Shown: piece after piece, positions 56,126-64,000 of the stretch | Position numbering within the stretch: the stretch's first letter is position 1 | Layout: every line of letters starts with the position of its first letter | Translations under genes and position numbers: made by a program | From: Corynebacterium mycetoides | GTDB taxonomy: Bacteria > Actinomycetota > Actinomycetes > Mycobacteriales > Mycobacteriaceae | Assembly: GCF_900103625.1 (NCBI RefSeq) | Contig: NZ_LT629700.1 | Coordinates: forward strand, 744,001 to 808,000 | DNA length: 64,000 bases | Reading direction: 5' to 3' | The notes under the pieces: model-generated | What the model saw: only the letters and a program-made list of their open reading frames with translations | The model's database searches: none | What the model was told of the DNA's origin: nothing

Positions 56126-58975
56126 TTAGGTGCGCGGAACCTCTACCATTTCGTAGACCTGGATCACGTCGTCGACCTGAATGTCCGGGTAGGACAGCAC
56201 CATGCCGCACTCGTAACCCTTATCCACCTCGGTGACGTCGTCCTTCTCCCGGCGCAGCGACTCGATCGTCGCGTCGGGGGTGATGACGTTGCCGTCGCGC
56301 ACCAGACGGCACTTGGCGTTGCGCCGCACCTTGCCGTCGGTGACCATGCAGCCGGCGATGAGGCCTACGGCGGACGCCTTGAAGATCTGGCGGATCTCCG
56401 CGGCACCGATCTCGCGCTCCTCGTAGATCGGCTTGAGCATGCCCTTCAGGGCCGCCTCGACCTCGTCGATGACCTGGTAGATCACCGAGTAGTAGCGGAT
56501 CTCCACGCCCTCGTTGTTGGCTTCCTCGGTCGCCTTGCCCTCGGAGCGGACGTTGAAGGCCACGATGACGGCGTCCGACGCCGCGGCGAGAACCACGTTG
56601 GTCTGCGTCACCGCACCGACACCGCGGTCGATGATGTTGACCTCGACTTCCTCATCAACCTCGAGCTTGAGCAGAGCCTCCTCCAGGGCTTCCACCGAAC
56701 CGGCGTTGTCGCCTTTGAGGATGAGGTTGAGCTGGCTGGTCTCCTTGAGGGCCGCATCCAGGTTCTCCAGGGAGACGCGCTTCTTGCGGCGCGCCTGCAT
56801 GGCGGAACGCCTGCGGGCGTCACGTTGCGCGGCGATCTGGCGAGCGACGCGGTCGTCCTCGACCACCAGCAGGTTGTCGCCGGGTCCGGGAACGCCGTTG
56901 AGGCCCTGGACCTGGACCGGACGGGACGGGCCCGCCTCCTCCACGTCGTTGCCCCACTCGTCGACCATGCGGCGCACGCGGCCGAAGTTGCCGCCCACGA
57001 CGATGGAGTCTCCGACGCGCAACGTGCCTCGCTGCACGATCACGGTGGATACCGGGCCGCGGCCGCGGTCCAGGTGAGACTCGATGGCCAGGCCCTGGGC
57101 GTCCATGTCCGGGTTGGCGCGCAGATCGAGCGCGGCATCCGCGGTGAGCAGGACCGCCTCGAGCAGGTCGTCGATACCCGTGTTGTTGCGCGCGGAGATG
57201 TCGACGAACATCGTGTCGCCGCCGTACTCCTCGGGCACGAGGCCGTACTCGGTGAGCTGGCCGCGGATCTTCTCCGGCTGCGCCTCCGGCTTATCAATCT
57301 TGTTCACCGCGACCACGATCGGCAGGTCCGCCGCCTTGGCGTGGTTGATCGCCTCCACCGTCTGCGGCATCACGCCGTCGTCCGCGGCGACCACCAGGAT
57401 GGCCAAGTCGGTCGACTGGGCGCCGCGGGCACGCATGGCGGTAAACGCCTCGTGGCCCGGGGTATCCAGGAAGGTGATCGTGCGCTCCTCACCGTCCAAG
57501 GTGACGGTGGTCTGGTACGCGCCGATGCCCTGGGTGATGCCGCCGGCCTCGCCGGAACCGACGTTGGCGTGGCGGATCGTGTCCAAAAGGCGGGTCTTGC
57601 CGTGGTCGACGTGACCCATGACGGACACGACAGGCGGGCGCTGCATCAGCTCGTCCTCGTGGCCGGTGTCCTCGCCGAACTGCAGGTCGAAGGACTCGAG
57701 CAGCTCGCGGTCCTCGTCCTCCGGGGAGACGACCTCGACGTCGTAGTTGATTTCGGCGCCCAGCAGCTGCAGGGTCTCCTGCGGCACGGACTGGGTAGCC
57801 GTCACCATCTCGCCGAGGTTGAACAGCGCCTGAACCAGGTTCGATGCGTCGGTACCGATCTTCTCGGCGAAGTCAGCCAAGGACGCACCCTGACGCAGGC
57901 GGACAGTCTTGCCGCCGCCGTCGGGCAGGCGCACGCCGCCGATGACGTTCGGTGCGTGCATCTCCTCGTACTCGTTGCGCTTCTGGCGCTTGGACTTGCG
58001 TCCGCGGCCGGGAGCGCCGCCGGGACGACCGAACGCGCCGGCGGTGCCGCCGCGGCGACCGCCGCGCCCACGGAAACCGCCGCCTGCACCCGGGCCGCCG
58101 GGGCCGCCCTGACCACCGCGACCGCGGCCGCCGCCAGATCCGCCCTGTCCTCCGCGCCCGCGGGCGCCGGTGGCAGACTTGGTCGGCATCTGGGTCGGTG
58201 ACGGGTGCGCCACCATGTCCGCCGGGGACGGACGGCCTCCGCCCGGACGGGGGCCGGGACGTCCCTGACCCTGTCCAGCACGCTCGCCGCCCTGGCCTCC
58301 CCGGCCACGGCCGCCGCCGGCCCCTGCCTGACCGCCCTGCGGTCCGCGGCCGCCACCGGGACGGGGCGCGGGGCGCGGACCGCCGGTGTTCGACGAGAAC
58401 GGGTTGTTGGCCACGCGGGGGCGGCCGCCCGGCTTGGGCATCGGGCGAGGCATGGCGCCAGATGCTGCGCCTCCCTCACGGGCTGCGGGGGCCTGCGGCT
58501 TCGGCGCGCCCGGCTTGGGAGCGGGCGCCGCCTTCGGTGCCTCAGCACCAGGCTTGGGTGCGCCCGGCTTCGGGGCAGCCGACTGGGCGGGTGCCGGCTT
58601 GGCCGCGGCGGCAGGCTTGGCAGCACCGGGCTTGGCAGCACCGGGCTTGGCAGCACCGGGCTTGGCAGCGGCGGGTGCGCCCGGCTTGGCCGCGGCGGCG
58701 GGCTTCGCTGTACCGGGCTTTGCTGCTGCGGGCTTCGGCGAGGACGGCTTCGCGGCACCCGGCTTCGGGGCGCCGGGCTTTGCCTGGCTCTTCGCCTCTC
58801 CGGCGTTGTCTCCGCCGGATCCGTAGAACGCCTTCATCTTCTTCACCACCGGGGGTTCGATGGTGGATGAGGCGGTTTTTACAAACTCGCCCTGGTCTTT
58901 CAGGGTTGCGAGTAGTTCCTTGCTTGTTACGCCGAGCTGTTTAGCCAGTTCGTGAACGCGTAGCTTTCCGGGCAC
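56126..58975 (-). CDS. infB: Translation initiation factor IF-2
   Basis: IF-2 places initiator tRNA on the 30S subunit and promotes subunit joining. The 949-aa product has an IF2_N segment ([22 protein letters not shown]), a long disordered region of about 300 residues rich in Ala, Pro, Lys then Gly, Arg, a second IF2_N-like segment, and the G domain with [22 protein letters not shown] and NKID. Domains II to IV follow. GTG 58975 is 6 nt after GAGGAG. The disordered part contains a 15-bp DNA repeat. Confidence 0.97.
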   Translation of the reverse strand: MPGKLRVHELAKQLGVTSKELLATLKDQGEFVKTASSTIEPPVVKKMKAFYGSGGDNAGEAKSQAKPGAPKPGAAKPSSPKPAAAKPGTAKPAAAAKPGAPAAAKPGAAKPGAAKPGAAKPAAAAKPAPAQSAAPKPGAPKPGAEAPKAAPAPKPGAPKPQAPAAREGGAASGAMPRPMPKPGGRPRVANNPFSSNTGGPRPAPRPGGGRGPQGGQAGAGGGRGRGGQGGERAGQGQGRPGPRPGGGRPSPADMVAHPSPTQMPTKSATGARGRGGQGGSGGGRGRGGQGGPGGPGAGGGFRGRGGRRGGTAGAFGRPGGAPGRGRKSKRQKRNEYEEMHAPNVIGGVRLPDGGGKTVRLRQGASLADFAEKIGTDASNLVQALFNLGEMVTATQSVPQETLQLLGAEINYDVEVVSPEDEDRELLESFDLQFGEDTGHEDELMQRPPVVSVMGHVDHGKTRLLDTIRHANVGSGEAGGITQGIGAYQTTVTLDGEERTITFLDTPGHEAFTAMRARGAQSTDLAILVVAADDGVMPQTVEAINHAKAADLPIVVAVNKIDKPEAQPEKIRGQLTEYGLVPEEYGGDTMFVDISARNNTGIDDLLEAVLLTADAALDLRANPDMDAQGLAIESHLDRGRGPVSTVIVQRGTLRVGDSIVVGGNFGRVRRMVDEWGNDVEEAGPSRPVQVQGLNGVPGPGDNLLVVEDDRVARQIAAQRDARRRSAMQARRKKRVSLENLDAALKETSQLNLILKGDNAGSVEALEEALLKLEVDEEVEVNIIDRGVGAVTQTNVVLAAASDAVIVAFNVRSEGKATEEANNEGVEIRYYSVIYQVIDEVEAALKGMLKPIYEEREIGAAEIRQIFKASAVGLIAGCMVTDGKVRRNAKCRLVRDGNVITPDATIESLRREKDDVTEVDKGYECGMVLSYPDIQVDDVIQVYEMVEVPRT
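58614..58673. repeat. 15-bp tandem repeat inside infB
   Basis: GGCTTGG begins copies at 58614, 58629, 58644 and 58659, with unit ggcttggcagcaccg. On the minus strand it encodes repeated AAKPG units in the disordered region of IF-2. Four near-identical copies make this a likely site of length variation between strains. Confidence 0.85.
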
Positions 58976-59093
58976 GGGTCTCCTCTGTGTTGTTGCTAGG
59001 AGCCAGTGCCGGTTCGCCGGATGCGGCGGCTACTGACCCCTAGACGTTGTCATCGACTTTCATCGCTGATGCTGCTTCATGGTTGCGTACTCA

Positions 59094-59414
59094 TCAGTGT
59101 TCGGTCTTCCTATCCTTGGGTCGTTCGCGGGTATTCGCGAGGTACGTCCGTACATGACCTACATCCACGGGTGTGGACACGCGGAGCGCTCGGCCGAAGG
59201 CCTTGCGCTTCTCCGCAAGCTCTAACGCATCCAGTGTCGGGGTAATCCACGCTCCCCGTCCGGGCAGCGACCTAGTCGGGTCTGCGATAATCCTGCCCGA
59301 CCCGTCGGGGTCGGCCACAACGCGCAGCAGCTCGGTGTCGGGGTGGGTTTCGCGGGTTGCGATGCAGGTGCGGATGGGTGCGGTGCGCTGCGTATTGCCT
59401 GCGCCTGCTGCCAT
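59094..59414 (-). CDS. ylxR: YlxR/RnpM family RNA-binding protein
   Basis: The 106-aa product is the small YlxR (DUF448) protein normally found between nusA and infB; the family member RnpM in Firmicutes binds and modulates RNase P. Family sequence is visible in PIRTCIATRE, ELLRVVADPDG and LPGRGAWITPTLDALELAEKRKAFGRALR. The usual RxCvaCR motif reads RTCIATR, so the second Cys is Thr. ATG 59414 has GGAAGGG about 15 nt upstream, a weak site. Confidence 0.88.
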   Translation of the reverse strand: MAAGAGNTQRTAPIRTCIATRETHPDTELLRVVADPDGSGRIIADPTRSLPGRGAWITPTLDALELAEKRKAFGRALRVSTPVDVGHVRTYLANTRERPKDRKTEH

Positions 59415-59535
59415 CTGTCTGCCGTGCCCTTCCGTCGCGCCGTACTGCCCGCAACTGTTTGCGGTTTTAAGCCGTAGTTAACCTTACGCCAAAACGGGCG
59501 GGATTTGTACTCACGCCCGCACACATGTTCCTTCT
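59415..59535 (-). other. nusA-ylxR intergenic stretch
   Basis: About 120 nt between the nusA stop and ylxR start holds no gene and no clear terminator, consistent with readthrough from nusA into ylxR-infB. Confidence 0.5.
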
Positions 59536-60570
59536 CTACGCCTCGCCGGTTCTCTCCTCGGGCGTCTCGGCGCCGTCGGCATCGGAGTGAATGTCAATCT
59601 TCCACCCGGTCAGGCGGGCCGCCAACCGGGCGTTTTGCCCCTCCTTGCCGATGGCGAGCGAGAGCTGGTAGTCCGGCACCGTGACACGGGCAGCCTGCGC
59701 CTCGGCGTCGAGGACCTCCACGCGCACCACCTTGGACGGTGCCAGCGAGTTGCCCACGTACTTGGACGGATCGTCGGAGTAGTCGATGATATCGATCTTC
59801 TCCCCGCCGAGCTGCTCCATGATGTTGGTCACCCGCGCACCCCGCGGCCCGATGCAGGCGCCCTTGGCGTTGACACCCTTGACGGTGGCCTTGACGGCCA
59901 CCTTCGAGCGGTGCCCCGCCTCGCGGGCGATAGCGACGATCTCCACGGTGCCGTCGGCAACCTCGGGCACCTCGAGCGCGAACAGGCCGCGGACGAGCTC
60001 AGGGTGGGTGCGCGAGAGGTTGATCTGCACCTTCGCGTCATTCTTAGTCACGCCCACGACGTACGCCTTGACGCGGTCACCGTGGGTCAGCTTCTCTCCC
60101 GGGATTTGCTCCGCGGGAAGCAGGATTCCGTCCTGGGGGTCGGCCTCGGTGCCGAGCTCCACGACGATGAGACCGCGCGACTCCGCGGTGGCGTCGCGCT
60201 GCACTACGCCGGAGACGACCTGGCCCTCGTACTCGGCGTACTCCGTGAACGCGCGGCCCGCCTCCGCTTCGCGCACCCGCCGCTTGATCGCATCAAGCAC
60301 CGCAGGCGCCCCGATGCGGGAGAAGTTGACCGGGGTGTCGTCGTACTCGGACTGGACGGCGCCGTCGGCACCCAGCTCGCTGACGATCACCGCGACGTCG
60401 CCCGTCTCGGTGTCGATGTCCACCCGCGCCCTCTCGGTTTCGGCCGGCGGCGCCTCACGGTAGTCGCGGTACGCCCGCAGCACTGCGCTGGCGATGGTCT
60501 CGAGCAGGTCATTGACCGCGATTCCGTGCTGTGCCGAAATCGCCTTCAAAGCGTTGAGGTCAATATTCAC
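59536..60570 (-). CDS. nusA: Transcription termination/antitermination factor NusA
   Basis: NusA binds RNA polymerase and modulates pausing, termination and antitermination. The 344-aa product has the N-terminal polymerase-binding domain, an S1 domain (EYEGQVVSGVVQRDATAESRGLIVVELG), and two KH domains (GACIGPRGARVTNIMEQLGGEKIDII; QLSLAIGKEGQNARLAARLTGWKIDI). The acidic repeats of proteobacterial NusA are absent, as usual in actinobacteria. GTG 60570 follows AAAGG by 6 nt and the rimP stop by 10 nt. Confidence 0.96.
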   Translation of the reverse strand: MNIDLNALKAISAQHGIAVNDLLETIASAVLRAYRDYREAPPAETERARVDIDTETGDVAVIVSELGADGAVQSEYDDTPVNFSRIGAPAVLDAIKRRVREAEAGRAFTEYAEYEGQVVSGVVQRDATAESRGLIVVELGTEADPQDGILLPAEQIPGEKLTHGDRVKAYVVGVTKNDAKVQINLSRTHPELVRGLFALEVPEVADGTVEIVAIAREAGHRSKVAVKATVKGVNAKGACIGPRGARVTNIMEQLGGEKIDIIDYSDDPSKYVGNSLAPSKVVRVEVLDAEAQAARVTVPDYQLSLAIGKEGQNARLAARLTGWKIDIHSDADGAETPEERTGEA

Positions 60571-60580
60571 TTGTTGCCTT

Positions 60581-61117
60581 TCATTCGGCCGCGCGCTGGG
60601 CGGCCTCGTCGAACGTCAGATCCGCCAGCTCCATCTCGGCAGCCGGTGGTGTGTTGAATTCAATATCTACCACCGCGCGCCCCAAGGACGAAACCGCGTG
60701 CACCTCGGGCCGCGGGTTTTTCGCACCGGAGGGAATGAGGATCACGCCCTCCTCCGCCGGATCCAGCGCGCCGATCCTGTACTTCTGCTCGCCGAGTACC
60801 ACGGCCCGGCCGCGGTTGCGGCGCCAGTGGCGCGGCGCCGTCAGGGGCAGGTCCACGCCGGGGGTGGTCACCTCGAGGGTGTATCCGGCGCCGAAATTCA
60901 TCTCCCCCGCGTCCTCCTGGGCGTCGAAAAGCGCGCTGAGCTCGTTGCTCACCTGCTCGAGCTCGTCCAGGCTCGGGCGGGTGTCCGAGTCGAGGGCCAC
61001 GACGACCTGCGACTTCTTGCCCGCGGGAACGGCCCGGACGCCCTCGACGTCCATCCCGTAGGCGGCGGCGACGGGCTCGATCAGGCGGGTGAGGTTTTCG
61101 ACGGAAGGAAATGCCAT
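60581..61117 (-). CDS. rimP: Ribosome maturation factor RimP
   Basis: RimP is needed for 30S subunit maturation. The 178-aa product has LIEPVAAAYGMDVEGVRAVPAGKKSQVVVALD, LEQVSNELSALFDAQE and YTLEVTTPGVDLPLTAPRHWRRNRGR, all typical. The frame is open to 61759 through the antisense of the next gene; ATG 61117 is chosen because family sequence begins there and TAGGGT lies 7 nt upstream. It is the first gene of rimP-nusA-ylxR-infB. Confidence 0.95.
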   Translation of the reverse strand: MAFPSVENLTRLIEPVAAAYGMDVEGVRAVPAGKKSQVVVALDSDTRPSLDELEQVSNELSALFDAQEDAGEMNFGAGYTLEVTTPGVDLPLTAPRHWRRNRGRAVVLGEQKYRIGALDPAEEGVILIPSGAKNPRPEVHAVSSLGRAVVDIEFNTPPAAEMELADLTFDEAAQRAAE

Positions 61118-61124
61118 GGTGTCA

Positions 61125-61141
61125 ACCCTATCGTGTAGCGT
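61125..61141. promoter_or_regulatory. Back-to-back -10 hexamers of rimP and the DUF4439 lipoprotein gene
   Basis: TAGGGT (minus strand, 61130-61125) lies 7 nt before the rimP ATG and TAGCGT (plus, 61136-61141) lies 7 nt before GTG 61149; 5 bp separate them. The intergenic gap is 31 bp and no ribosome binding site is visible on either side. Confidence 0.6.
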
Positions 61142-61148
61142 TTTCGGC

Positions 61149-61958
61149 GTGAAAAGACTGTTCGTTGTGCTGAGCGCCTGCGTCCTCACGTCGTGTTCCG
61201 TGATGGATGTCGTCGGCCCGCGCGCGAACGGCGAGGTCATGGCTTTGGCGCGGCAGGCCAGCGCCGACGAGGCCTCGCTTGCTGGCGACCCCGCGGCGCA
61301 GTCCCTGCGCTCGACCCACGCGGGTGAGCTCGTCGCCGAGGCCGCGCGCCTGTGCGGCACCGACCCGGCCGGCAATCTCCCCTCCCCCTGCGACGTGTCC
61401 CTCGACGGCGCGGAGCTGCCGGCCGGGGCGCGCGATGCGGGCGAGCTCGTCGCGCAGGTGCGCTCGCACACGGTCGCGGCCGCCGACAAACTGCCGCCGG
61501 AGTCCGTCGACCTCGCAGTCGCCCAGGCCGTGGACACCGTAGCCTTGGAACCCGTGGACCTGGGCGGGCTCGCGCTCGGCGACGCCCCCGCGCCGGACCT
61601 CGCCTCCGCGCGCCACATGCTCGAGCAGGAGTACGCCTTCGAGTACGGTCTCGGCCTAGCCACGGCGTGGGCCGACGAGCCGCTCATCGCGCGTGTCGAC
61701 GCGCTGCGCGACGCATCCGACGCCCGCCGCACGTCCCTGCTGGTCGCGCTCGAGCCCACCGGCGACGTGCCCGCCCCGCTGCCCGGCTACGAGGTCGCCG
61801 ATTCCGCGTCGGTTGCCGACTCCCCATCCGCCGCCGAGTTCGTGGATCGCCTGAACGCGGACCTTCTCGCGCAGTGGCGCAGCGCGGCGGCGGACGCCGA
61901 GGGGAGGCAGTGGCGCGACGCTGCCATCGGGCTCGCCGCCCACGCGCAGCGCGCCTAA
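61149..61958 (+). CDS. DUF4439-type lipoprotein
   Basis: The 269-aa precursor has a short signal peptide with lipobox LTSC (Cys16) and a mainly helical, Ala-rich body. The C-terminal half (ARHMLEQEYAFEYGLGLATAWAD, near 157-180) resembles the ferritin-like DUF4439 domain. No metal ligands can be assigned confidently. GTG 61149 is chosen because it starts the signal peptide and lies 7 nt after TAGCGT; the open frame upstream overlaps rimP. It is divergent from rimP and convergent with proS. Confidence 0.78.
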   Translation: MKRLFVVLSACVLTSCSVMDVVGPRANGEVMALARQASADEASLAGDPAAQSLRSTHAGELVAEAARLCGTDPAGNLPSPCDVSLDGAELPAGARDAGELVAQVRSHTVAAADKLPPESVDLAVAQAVDTVALEPVDLGGLALGDAPAPDLASARHMLEQEYAFEYGLGLATAWADEPLIARVDALRDASDARRTSLLVALEPTGDVPAPLPGYEVADSASVADSPSAAEFVDRLNADLLAQWRSAAADAEGRQWRDAAIGLAAHAQRA

Positions 61959-61989
61959 GGCCGCGCTTAAAGCCGCGCCCAATTCTGGG

Positions 61990-63771
61990 CTAGCCCGCCG
62001 CGACCAGCTCGCGCACCGTCGCCACGATCTGCTCCGCCGGCACCTCAAGCGTCTCGCCGCCCCGGATGCGCAGCTCCACGATGCCATCGCCAAACGAGCG
62101 CCCGAGCACCACCACAAACGGCATGCCCAGGAGTTCGGCGTCCTTGAACTTGACCCCCGGCGACATCTTCGGGCGGTCGTCGAAAAGTACCTCGAGGCCC
62201 GCGTCGTCCAGCTGGGCGACGAGCTTCTCGCCGGCCTCCAGTGCCGCGGCGTCCTTGTTCGCCACCACGACATGCACCTGGTACGGGGCGATGGCGACGG
62301 GCCACACTAGGCCCTTGTCGTCGTGGCGCTGCTCGGCGACAACCGCCATCATCCGCGAGATGCCGATGCCGTAGGAACCCATCGTGGGCACGGCGCGCTT
62401 GCCGCTTTCGTCGAGAATCTGCACGTCCATCGCCTCGGTGTACTTGCGGCCGAGCTGGAAGATGTGGCCCAGCTCGATGCCGCGCGCGAGCTTGACGGTG
62501 CCGTTGCCGCTTGGCGACGGATCCCCCTCGCGGACCTCGGCCGCCTCCACGAACCCGTCCACGGTGAAATCGCGTCCGGCGACGAGCCCGACGACGTGGC
62601 GCTGGCTCTCGTCCGCGCCCGTGATCCAGGCGGAGCCGTCCACGACGCGCGGGTCGGCGTACACCGGCACCCCGTTGGCGATCAGCGCGCGGGGGCCGAC
62701 ATACCCCTTGACCAAGAAAGCGGAGTTCTTGAAGTCCTCCTCGCTCGCCAGCTCGAAGGTCGCCGGGGCGAGGGAGGCCTCGAGGCGCTTCTCGTCCAGC
62801 TCGCGGTCGCCCGGGATCAATACACCTGCCAGGCGCGGGCCGACGGGCTGGCCGTCGTCGTCGAGCACCCGCGGGTCGTCGACCTTGACCACCATGCACT
62901 TCAGGGTGTCGGCGGCGGTGACGGGGCGGCCGTCGACAAGCAGGCCCTCGCTGTTGGCCCAGTTGACCAGCGCCTCGATGGTCTCGGACTGCGGCGTCTC
63001 GTACACGCGCGCCTCCGGCTGGCCGTCAATCGGCTTCGCCGAGGGGGCGACGGTGACCACGGCCTCGACGTTGGCGGCGTAGTCCCCCGCCGAGGAAATG
63101 ACGAAGGTGTCCTCGCCGTTGTCGGAGTACGCGAGGAACTCCTCCGAGGCGGAGCCGCCCATCGCGCCCGAGGTGGCCTGGCAAATCTCGTAGCGGATGC
63201 CCACGCGGTCAAAAATCCGCTGGTAGGCCGCGCGGTGCTTGGCGTAGGACTCTGCGAGCCCCGCGTCGGTCATGTCGAAGGAGTAGGAATCCTTCATCAC
63301 AAACTCGCGGCCGCGCAGGATGCCCGCGCGCGGGCGGGCCTCGTCGCGGTACTTGGTCTGGATCTGGTAGAGCGTGACCGGGAAGTCCTTGTAGGAGGAG
63401 AACATCGACTTCACCGTGGTGGTGAACATCTCCTCGTGCGTCGGTCCGAGCAGCATGTCCGCGCCCTTGCGGTCCTTGAGGCGGAACAGGTCGTCGCCGT
63501 ACTCGGTCCAGCGGTTGGTCTGCTCGTAGGGCTCGCGCGGCAGCAGCGCCGGGAAGAGAAGCTCCTGGGCGCCCATCGCGTCCATCTCCTCGCGCACTAC
63601 GCCCTCGATCTTGCGCAGGGTGCGCAGACCCAGCGGCAGCCAGGAATACACGCCCGGCGCGGCGCGGCGCACGTACCCCGCGCGGACCAGCAGCTTGTGG
63701 CTGGGCACCTCGGCATCGGCGGGGTCTTCGCGCAGCGTGCGCAGGAAAAGCTCGGTCAGGCGTGTGATCAT
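61990..63771 (-). CDS. proS: Prolyl-tRNA synthetase (bacterial type with editing domain)
   Basis: ProS charges tRNA-Pro. The 593-aa product has class II motif 1 ([22 protein letters not shown]), the TxE loop GPTHEE, motif 2 [27 protein letters not shown], a 180-residue editing insertion (about 225-405), motif 3 [16 protein letters not shown] and an anticodon-binding domain. ATG 63771 (MITRLTELF) is chosen over the ATGs at 63780 and 63783 because it matches the usual start and lies 7 nt after a TATGAT -10. It is divergent from yaaA. Confidence 0.96.
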   Translation of the reverse strand: MITRLTELFLRTLREDPADAEVPSHKLLVRAGYVRRAAPGVYSWLPLGLRTLRKIEGVVREEMDAMGAQELLFPALLPREPYEQTNRWTEYGDDLFRLKDRKGADMLLGPTHEEMFTTTVKSMFSSYKDFPVTLYQIQTKYRDEARPRAGILRGREFVMKDSYSFDMTDAGLAESYAKHRAAYQRIFDRVGIRYEICQATSGAMGGSASEEFLAYSDNGEDTFVISSAGDYAANVEAVVTVAPSAKPIDGQPEARVYETPQSETIEALVNWANSEGLLVDGRPVTAADTLKCMVVKVDDPRVLDDDGQPVGPRLAGVLIPGDRELDEKRLEASLAPATFELASEEDFKNSAFLVKGYVGPRALIANGVPVYADPRVVDGSAWITGADESQRHVVGLVAGRDFTVDGFVEAAEVREGDPSPSGNGTVKLARGIELGHIFQLGRKYTEAMDVQILDESGKRAVPTMGSYGIGISRMMAVVAEQRHDDKGLVWPVAIAPYQVHVVVANKDAAALEAGEKLVAQLDDAGLEVLFDDRPKMSPGVKFKDAELLGMPFVVVLGRSFGDGIVELRIRGGETLEVPAEQIVATVRELVAAG

Positions 63772-63778
63772 GCGGAAC

Positions 63779-63795
63779 ATCATATCGCCTAAGGT
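63779..63795. promoter_or_regulatory. Back-to-back -10 hexamers of proS and yaaA
   Basis: TATGAT (minus strand, 63784-63779) lies 7 nt before the proS ATG and TAAGGT (plus, 63790-63795) lies 7 nt before the yaaA ATG, with 5 bp between. The gap of 31 bp leaves no room for leaders. Confidence 0.65.
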
Positions 63796-63802
63796 GTTCG
63801 GC

Positions 63803-64000
63803 ATGTTGATCGTGCTGCCACCGTCCGAAACCAAGGCGCCCGGCGGGTCTTTGTCGCCCATGGAGCTCTCGTTTCCCCAGCTCGATCGTGTCCGCGCCTC
63901 GCTTATCGACGACCTCGCGGCGCTGCCTCTGCCCACCATGATGTCCTCCTTGAAGTTGCCCGCCTCCAAGACCGAGGAGGCGCGGGAGAACCTGGTTTTG
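63803..64000 (+). CDS. yaaA: YaaA-family peroxide stress protein (5' part, cut by window end)
   Basis: The visible 66 codons read [15 protein letters not shown], then [20 protein letters not shown], the N-terminus of the YaaA (DUF328/UPF0246) family, which limits free iron and oxidative DNA damage in E. coli. The gene continues beyond 64000. ATG 63803 follows the TAAGGT hexamer by 7 nt and there is no ribosome binding site. It is divergent from proS. Confidence 0.85.
   Translation, partial: MLIVLPPSETKAPGGSLSPMELSFPQLDRVRASLIDDLAALPLPTMMSSLKLPASKTEEARENLVL

Overview
The window is high-GC DNA with the gene content and order of a Corynebacterium chromosome. The evidence is the glutamate transporter set gluABCD beside recX-recA, a DUF3046 gene upstream of recA, the bioYMN biotin transporter behind a BioQ-like operator, a clgR-pspA pair, dapF/dapA/dapB, thyX, pptT and many leaderless starts. 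I cannot name the species. No rRNA or tRNA gene was recognised.

Region 1 (1-9.4 kb): a tandem inverted-repeat array of unknown role, then uraA, hflX, two uncharacterised genes, and the overlapping chain [dioxygenase-like gene]-miaA-dapF. A PIN-toxin/HTH-antitoxin pair follows, then a DUF349 gene coupled to a GNAT acetyltransferase.

Region 2 (about 10.5-23.1 kb): an accessory block of partly lower GC. In mycobacteria the DUF349 gene lies next to the small membrane-protein gene and miaB; here these are separated by (a) an AIPR-family gene with a nuclease-like N-terminus, (b) a convergent three-gene restriction-modification-like operon in which a DNA methyltransferase is split into an N-terminal gene and a C-terminal gene with a GIY-YIG-like/DEAH helicase gene between them, (c) an IS110-family element whose transposase carries an extra C-terminal XRE-type helix-turn-helix, and (d) a P-type cation ATPase. 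This is the most novel part of the window.

Region 3 (23.1-36.8 kb): membrane gene and miaB, divergent from gluABCD; recX-recA; DUF3046 divergent from bioYMN; then pgsA-cinA-clgR-pspA, and a TerC membrane protein behind a yybP-ykoY-type (manganese) riboswitch whose last hairpin masks the ribosome binding site.

Region 4 (36.8-64 kb): housekeeping genes, mostly on the minus strand: ftsK, a DinB-like gene, rnj, dapA, thyX, dapB, a lipoprotein (+), pnp, rpsO, a nucleoside hydrolase, ribF/truB (divergent), and the information-processing cluster rimP-nusA-ylxR-infB followed by rbfA-nrnA-MATE-phosphoesterase-pptT. A DUF4439 lipoprotein (+), proS and the start of yaaA (+) complete the window. Three divergent gene pairs (ribF/truB, rimP/lipoprotein, proS/yaaA) share intergenic gaps of only 30-31 bp with back-to-back -10 hexamers 7-8 nt from each start codon, implying bidirectional leaderless promoters.
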